From Sphingobium sp. HWE2-09 (GTDB lineage: Bacteria; Pseudomonadota; Alphaproteobacteria; Sphingomonadales; Sphingomonadaceae), in contig NZ_JAYKZX010000003.1 of the NCBI RefSeq assembly GCF_035989265.1, forward strand, positions 2,882,501 to 2,946,500: 64,000 bases of DNA, in the 5' to 3' direction. Of the stretch, positions 59,583-64,000 are shown one piece after another. Each line of letters opens with the position of its first letter. The first letter of the stretch is position 1. A program made the position numbers and the translations under genes. A model generated the notes under the pieces. That model did not search any database. It was not told the origin of the DNA and saw only the letters and a program-made list of their open reading frames with translations.

Positions 59583-60607
59583 ATTCGACTATTGCGGTAG
59601 CCGACCAGCCTTTGCCGACGCTACGCCGGTTGAACCGCGCCGTCCTGATCGCCGCCGGGGCCGCAGCGCTGATTGCGACGACCATCGTCCTGCCCGCCGA
59701 ATATGGCATCGACCCCACCGGCGTCGGTCGCGTTCTGGGCCTGACCCGGATGGGCGAGATGAAGGTCGCGCAGGCGGGCGGGGGCGCCGCCGCACCCGCA
59801 GGCCCAGTGGCGGGCGACAGCGTCACCGACACGCCCGACGGCGGCAAACGCGTCCAGTTCGTCATCGGCCCCTATGGTGGCCGGGAAGCCAAGGCCGTGA
59901 TGCAGGCTGGCGCGCAGATGACCTATGACTGGTCCACCGACGGCGCAGCGGTGGAATATGAATTTCACGGCGACCCGGATGTTCCCAAAAAGCCCGGCGA
60001 CTATAGCAGCTATGAAAAAGGCACCAAGGTCAGCGCGAAGGGCCGTTTCAAGGCGGGCTTTGCCGGTCATCACGGCTGGTTCTGGAAGAATCTGACGGCC
60101 AAACCGGTCGTCGTCACCGCCATCGTCAAGGGCGGGGTCGCGACCTTCGAACCGATCTATGCGCAGGGTGAAAATGCGGCGACCGCCGCCACCGCCGCGA
60201 CAACGAGTAAGACAGCTGTGGACGCTACGCCCTATTCGACGCAACTGCCGCTCAAACAGTTCATGCGCGATGTGATGAGCCATGCCGCAACCGAGGTGTG
60301 GAAGCGGCAGGGCTATATTTCGGACGATAAGGGGGTCCGCTCCCTCTTCCCCAAGAATGACGCGGAGTGGAAGGACGCGGAAAACGCCGCGCTTACCCTG
60401 TCGGAACTTACCAACATCCTGCTGATTCCCGGTCGTCGCGTCGATGAAAAGCCCTGGACCGATGGCGTGGTGGCGGTGCGCACGACCGCGCTCAAGCTCG
60501 CGACCCTTGCCCGTAAGAAGGACGAAGAAGGCTATATGGTGGCGGGGTCGGAGCTCAACGAAGCCTGTTACGCCTGCCATAAACGCTACGCGCCCGGCGT
60601 CGATTGA
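59579..60607 (+). CDS. Transmembrane anchor protein fused to a cytochrome c556-like domain
   Basis: A 342-residue protein. Residues 1-60 with LNRAVLIAAGAAALIATTIV, LPAEYGIDPTGVGRVLGLTR and MGEMK match the 'transmembrane anchor' proteins usually next to HupE/UreJ. A domain rich in aromatic residues and Gly follows (GHHGWFWKNLTAKPVVV). After an Ala/Thr linker (about residues 195-215) a helical part ends in NEACYACHKRYAPGVD, where CYACH is a heme c site near the C-terminus as in cytochromes c'/c556. The two parts are usually separate, so this looks like a fusion. Confidence 0.82.
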   Translation: MNSTIAVADQPLPTLRRLNRAVLIAAGAAALIATTIVLPAEYGIDPTGVGRVLGLTRMGEMKVAQAGGGAAAPAGPVAGDSVTDTPDGGKRVQFVIGPYGGREAKAVMQAGAQMTYDWSTDGAAVEYEFHGDPDVPKKPGDYSSYEKGTKVSAKGRFKAGFAGHHGWFWKNLTAKPVVVTAIVKGGVATFEPIYAQGENAATAATAATTSKTAVDATPYSTQLPLKQFMRDVMSHAATEVWKRQGYISDDKGVRSLFPKNDAEWKDAENAALTLSELTNILLIPGRRVDEKPWTDGVVAVRTTALKLATLARKKDEEGYMVAGSELNEACYACHKRYAPGVD

Positions 60608-60777
60608 TCGCGCCGCAATCGTCCGTCCAGCAACGCTGCCATGATAGCGCGGAAGAAGGACGAATCGGACAATGTTTCCCGGAGAATGCCACGATCCATT
60701 TGCGTCATAAGTTAGGACAAACCTTTCCGATAAGCGTATGAATCACGCTAGGCTTGCGATGTCCGGCGCGATATCTC

Positions 60778-60813
60778 TTGACCATTTCGTTCAAATATGA
60801 CTGAATAGTCACG
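60778..60813 (+). promoter_or_regulatory. 36-bp conserved site D
   Basis: TTGACCATTTCGTTCAAATA then TGACTGAATAGTCACG. It is 102 bp upstream of the YceI gene. The last part is less conserved than in sites A-C. The gap 60608-60915 has no other recognised feature. Confidence 0.75.
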
Positions 60814-60915
60814 TGAACGGAAAAGCGTGACGCCTGAATGTGCCTCAACGAAGGCGCGGGGCTGATCGCTTGAAGCTGGCGAATTTCGTCGGCTGACGAC
60901 GGTAGGAGAGTGAGA

Positions 60916-61575
60916 ATGCGGATATATGTGACGCGCTGGGTCGGGGCTGCGCTGGCCCCGTTGCTTATTGCCGGCATCGTCCATGCCCAGTCTGCGCCCG
61001 CGCCTGGCGCGCTGCCTTCTGCGCCCCCGCCCGGCGCGATGGCGCCCGCCAGCAAGGATCCGGCCGCCGCGCCCACCGGCGCCTACAAGATCGATCTTGA
61101 ACATTCGTCCGTCGTTGCCCGCGTGTCCCATCGCGGCATGTCGTTCAACGTCCTGCGTTTTGGCGTGCGTGAAGGTGCGTTGCAGTGGAACGCAGCCAAG
61201 CCGTCGGCGATCACCCTCGACGTGACGGTTGATGCGAAGCCCTATTATGCCCCGATCGTATATAAGATCCCGCCGGAAGGGCCGCAGTCGCTGGACGTCG
61301 CCCAATTCCCGCAAATGCGGTTCGTATCGACGACAGTCCGTGTGAAGGGCGGGGGCCGCGCCACGATCGAGGGGCAACTGACCCTGATGGGCGTGACCAA
61401 ACCCGCCATCATCGACGCAGAACTGGTCGGCGTGGGCCGTTCGATGGAGGGCGCGCCCACCGTAGGCTTCACCGGCACGATGACCGTTGATACGGCTCAA
61501 TATACAGATAAGATGATGGCGAAGATGGTCGGTAAGGCCACGATCATACTCGATGCCGAATTTATCAAAGGCTGA
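60916..61575 (+). CDS. YceI-family exported lipocalin-like protein
   Basis: A 219-residue protein. Signal peptide (RWVGAALAPLLIAGIVHAQ), a Pro/Ala-rich linker (APGALPSAPPPGAMAPA), then the YceI barrel: GAYKIDLEHSSVVARVSHRG, FPQMRFVSTTVRV, GQLTLMGVTKPAIIDAEL. YceI proteins bind polyisoprenoid or amphiphilic molecules in the periplasm. ATG at 60916 follows AGGAG at 8 nt. Site D upstream ties it to the catabolic set. Confidence 0.9.
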   Translation: MRIYVTRWVGAALAPLLIAGIVHAQSAPAPGALPSAPPPGAMAPASKDPAAAPTGAYKIDLEHSSVVARVSHRGMSFNVLRFGVREGALQWNAAKPSAITLDVTVDAKPYYAPIVYKIPPEGPQSLDVAQFPQMRFVSTTVRVKGGGRATIEGQLTLMGVTKPAIIDAELVGVGRSMEGAPTVGFTGTMTVDTAQYTDKMMAKMVGKATIILDAEFIKG

Positions 61576-61651
61576 AGAGTAAACGGTCGACGTAAAAGTG
61601 GTGAGAGGACATCAGGCGGTGATAAGGACGAAACTTGCACCCGGCAGCGGC

Positions 61652-62992
61652 ATGGACGAATTGCAGCAGCGCATGAGCGCCTGCATGATGGGCACGGCGG
61701 CTTCATCCGCCCCGGCCAGCGTCGCACATGAAGCGGTCGCATGCATCGAAATGGATCTGTTCCGCCAGGGATGGCCGGTCGGCCAGTCGCTCGGCGCGCT
61801 GCCCGATGTTCAGAAGCAGCTGGGCTTGGGCCGTCCTACCTCACGGGAAGCCATCACCATCCTGGAAGCGCGAGGTATGCTCGATATCCGTCGCGGCCCC
61901 GGCGGCGGGCTGTTCGTCGCCGCGCCGTCGCTGGACGATGTGGCGGGATCGATCCTGATGTATCTCGCGCTGGCCGGGGAAACCTATGCCTGTATTGAGG
62001 AATTCCGGCTGCTGACATGGCGCATGATCGTCAAGACCGCTATTTATCAGCATACATCTCTGCTGCCGCGCAACGCGCCCGCCGGTGAGTGGGGCTTGGC
62101 CGCCGACTTGGCTGAGCGGGCGGGCAACCGCACGATGGGTTTGCTGGCGCGTCTTGCGGAACTGCTGATGCGCATCGCCCATGGCGAAAAGGCGCCGGAT
62201 CGCGATCCCGTACTGGAAGCCGCGATCAGGGACGGCGATTGCGCCAAGGCTTTCGAACGACTGGATACGCTGCTCCCGTCCGGAAAAATGCGCGCGCCGA
62301 TCGTCGCGTTCGACGTGGTGGAGCGCGGCTTCTCGCTGGCGGGGCGCAAGTCGGCCATGGCGCTGGCGGCGCGGATGGCCCGTGAACTGAGCGGCCCAGG
62401 CAGTACGCAGGAGGCCGAGTGGGAAACCGCCCAGCGTCTTGGCTATACCGAAAATGTCGTGCGGCAGGCGCGGCGGATCCTGCAGGATTTCGGCGTGCTG
62501 CGTTGCCGACAGGGCCGCAAGGGCGCAGAATTTGCCCCGCCGACCGCGCCTACCGGTATCATTCGCCTGCTGGCGCCCAGCCTGGTGGCCAGCGCCTCGC
62601 TGGCGGTGGATATTCGCGAGGCGATATTCTTTCTCGTCGGCAGCGCCACCATAGTCGCGGCCGACCGTGTCGGTGCAGAGGATCGCCCGTCCGTCAGGAC
62701 CATGGCGTCGTCTTCCAACCTCGATCCGCTGGAGGCGCTGACGCTTGAAAACCGATTGATGGAACTGAGCGGCAATCCGCTACTCGCCATCGTCGTGCGC
62801 TCGCTGGGCCTTGCCAATACCTTCATCGCCAAGGATGCGTTGATCCCGCCGCATCTCTGCGAAATCATGGCGCTCAACCGCCGGATATTGCGTGCGATCG
62901 AACAGGGTGATGCGGCTGTCGCGCGGTCGCTGGCGCAAGCCAAGTTCGACCTGATGCAGCAGCCCGCCGACTATTATCAGGACGTTGCCTAG
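61652..62992 (+). CDS. GntR-type regulator with apparent internal duplication
   Basis: A protein of about 446 residues, nearly twice the usual FCD-type GntR length. The first winged helix is in LPDVQKQLGLGRPTSREAIT followed by ILEARGMLDIRRGPGGGLFV. A helical ligand-type domain follows. A second winged helix (EWETAQRLGYTENVVRQARR, then ILQDFGVLRCRQGRKGAEF) and a second helical domain come after about residue 240. The helical domains show weak FCD features. It might bind two operators or act as a pseudo-dimer. Start uncertain: GTG at 61598 is also in frame. Candidate regulator of the 36-bp sites, by position only. Confidence 0.78.
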   Translation: MDELQQRMSACMMGTAASSAPASVAHEAVACIEMDLFRQGWPVGQSLGALPDVQKQLGLGRPTSREAITILEARGMLDIRRGPGGGLFVAAPSLDDVAGSILMYLALAGETYACIEEFRLLTWRMIVKTAIYQHTSLLPRNAPAGEWGLAADLAERAGNRTMGLLARLAELLMRIAHGEKAPDRDPVLEAAIRDGDCAKAFERLDTLLPSGKMRAPIVAFDVVERGFSLAGRKSAMALAARMARELSGPGSTQEAEWETAQRLGYTENVVRQARRILQDFGVLRCRQGRKGAEFAPPTAPTGIIRLLAPSLVASASLAVDIREAIFFLVGSATIVAADRVGAEDRPSVRTMASSSNLDPLEALTLENRLMELSGNPLLAIVVRSLGLANTFIAKDALIPPHLCEIMALNRRILRAIEQGDAAVARSLAQAKFDLMQQPADYYQDVA

Positions 62993-63074
62993 CTTTCCGT
63001 CGAACGGGAAATGATTCATCTAACTCTTCGGGGCTGACGTAATTAACGTTTGCTCTCATTTGGGAGCAGTTACG

Positions 63075-63482
63075 ATGAATGCGTTTGGGAAGCCCTGGTT
63101 TGCACGACTGGCTTTGGTTGCCGGTATCGGCCTGACGGCCGGTTCGGCGCTCGCGCATCATAGCTTCGCGGCCTACGACATGAGCCGGACGCTCAGCGCC
63201 GAAGGCACGCTGAAGGAGTTTCGCTGGGGGGCGCCGCATTCGTCCATGGTGCTGATCTATCTGGAGAAGGGCAAGCCCAAGGAAATGTCGGTCGTCAGCG
63301 GCAGTCCGCTGATGTTTTCCAAGCAAGGTTTCGTGCCCCGCGACTTCAAGCGCGGCGAAAAGGTCAAGGTCACCTATCATCCCAATACCGGTGGCCAGCC
63401 GGGCGGTGCGATGTCCAGCCTCAAACTATCGGACGGCCGGACTTTCTCCGACAGCGAAGCCGCCCGTGCCGGCGGTAATTGA
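63075..63482 (+). CDS. DUF6152 exported protein (second copy)
   Basis: A 135-residue protein. Signal peptide ending ALAHHSFAAYD, again with His-His at the mature start. The body (LSAEGTLKEFRWGAPHSSMV, GEKVKVTYHPNTGG, MSSLKLSDGRTFSDSEA) is a small beta fold like the copy at 30477. GGGAG precedes the ATG by 8 nt. Followed 10 nt later by a GDTLVVE-type gene; the same pairing is seen at 29459-30878. Confidence 0.87.
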   Translation: MNAFGKPWFARLALVAGIGLTAGSALAHHSFAAYDMSRTLSAEGTLKEFRWGAPHSSMVLIYLEKGKPKEMSVVSGSPLMFSKQGFVPRDFKRGEKVKVTYHPNTGGQPGGAMSSLKLSDGRTFSDSEAARAGGN

Positions 63483-63492
63483 AAGAGGCGAC

Positions 63493-64000
63493 ATGGGCAT
63501 CGACAGGAAGCGCCACATCGCCCTGCGCGCCGTGCTGACCGGCATGGCGCTCTCCATCGCCACCGTCGGCGCGGCCCAGGGTTCGCCACCCCAGCTGGAG
63601 GGCGTGTGGAAGATCGCGACGCCCACAACCAGTCTCAAACCGGTGTCCGGCGCCATTCCCTTCACCGCGGAAGGGCGCAAGGCCTATGATGCGAACAAGG
63701 CGCTGCGGGCCAAGGGCAAGTTAGACGATTACGACATCACCCTGTCGCGCTGCTCCAATCCCGGCGTGCCGCGCCTGGCGCTGACGCCGATGCGGTTCAA
63801 GATCTGGAACCGGCAGAATGTCGTGACCTTCGATTATGAATGGAACCGCGCGCTGCGGCAGATCAATGTCGGCGTCCCGCCGCAGCCCGACCTGATGGGG
63901 CAGGGGCTGGTGCCCACCATGACCGGCAAGTCCAAGGGCCATTGGGAAGGCGACACTTTGGTGTCCGTCATGGAAGGTGCGTCCGACCGGACCCTGATCG
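63493..64000 (+). CDS. Secreted GDTLVVE-family protein, cut by the window end
   Basis: At least 169 residues, running off the end. Signal peptide (ALRAVLTGMALSIATVGAAQ), then LEGVWKIATPTTSLKPVSGA, LSRCSNPGVPRLALTPMRFK, YEWNRALRQINVG and KSKGHWEGDTLVSVMEGASD. It is a paralogue of the gene at 42021, with the same order of SRCS-PG-PR, TPMR and EWNR blocks. AGAGG precedes the ATG. Function unknown. Confidence 0.8.
   Translation, partial: MGIDRKRHIALRAVLTGMALSIATVGAAQGSPPQLEGVWKIATPTTSLKPVSGAIPFTAEGRKAYDANKALRAKGKLDDYDITLSRCSNPGVPRLALTPMRFKIWNRQNVVTFDYEWNRALRQINVGVPPQPDLMGQGLVPTMTGKSKGHWEGDTLVSVMEGASDRTLI

Overview
The window looks like chromosomal DNA of a sphingomonad (Sphingomonadaceae, Alphaproteobacteria; Sphingobium/Sphingomonas-like). 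The evidence is the high GC content, the rRNA operon order 23S-5S-tRNA-fMet, several TonB-dependent receptors, the PaoABC-type aldehyde oxidoreductase and the style of the catabolic genes. The genus is an inference from gene content; no search was run.

Region 1 (1-3260) is the 3' end of an rRNA operon: most of 23S, then 5S and tRNA-fMet, followed by a decayed 3' half-copy of the same tRNA. Region 2 (3321-24715) is mostly housekeeping. It holds two S9 peptidases, a TPP riboswitch with a membrane protein and thiC, two toxin-antitoxin-like pairs (one broken by a stop codon), an Atm1-type ABC exporter, aminopeptidase P, tRNA-Thr, a frameshifted DUF1294 gene, a TonB receptor, paoABC and tRNA-Gly.

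Region 3 (24994-50685) is accessory and catabolic. It has SnoaL-like exported proteins, a TonB receptor, several secreted proteins of unknown function (a recurrent 'GDTLVVE' family and DUF6152), two fumarylacetoacetate-hydrolase-fold enzymes, an MFS carrier, an extradiol-dioxygenase-like VOC protein, an aldehyde dehydrogenase, an SDR, a 4-cresol-dehydrogenase/VAO-type flavoprotein with cytochrome c and b561 partners, a GST, an MhpA-like hydroxylase and an acetoacetate-decarboxylase-fold protein. Together these suggest oxidation of an aromatic (probably para-alkylphenol-like) compound to a ring-cleaved product that is then hydrolysed; the substrate is not determined. An IS91-family element (about 38.7-41.16 kb) sits inside the cluster and seems to split one GDTLVVE gene.

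Region 4 (50755-60607) is a divergent envelope module. One arm encodes a HupE/UreJ-like membrane protein, a PpiC-like isomerase and a diheme cytochrome c. The other encodes a membrane-anchored winged-helix protein, a TonB receptor, a PepSY protein, a second HupE/UreJ-like protein and an anchor-cytochrome c fusion. It looks like a metal uptake/redox system.

Region 5 (60778-64000) resumes the catabolic style: a YceI protein, a GntR-like regulator with an apparent internal duplication, DUF6152 and a truncated GDTLVVE paralogue. A conserved 36-bp asymmetric site occurs five times, at 31.1, 34.9, 46.6, 48.0 and 60.8 kb, each in a promoter region of the catabolic genes. It is the best evidence that these dispersed operons form one regulon.
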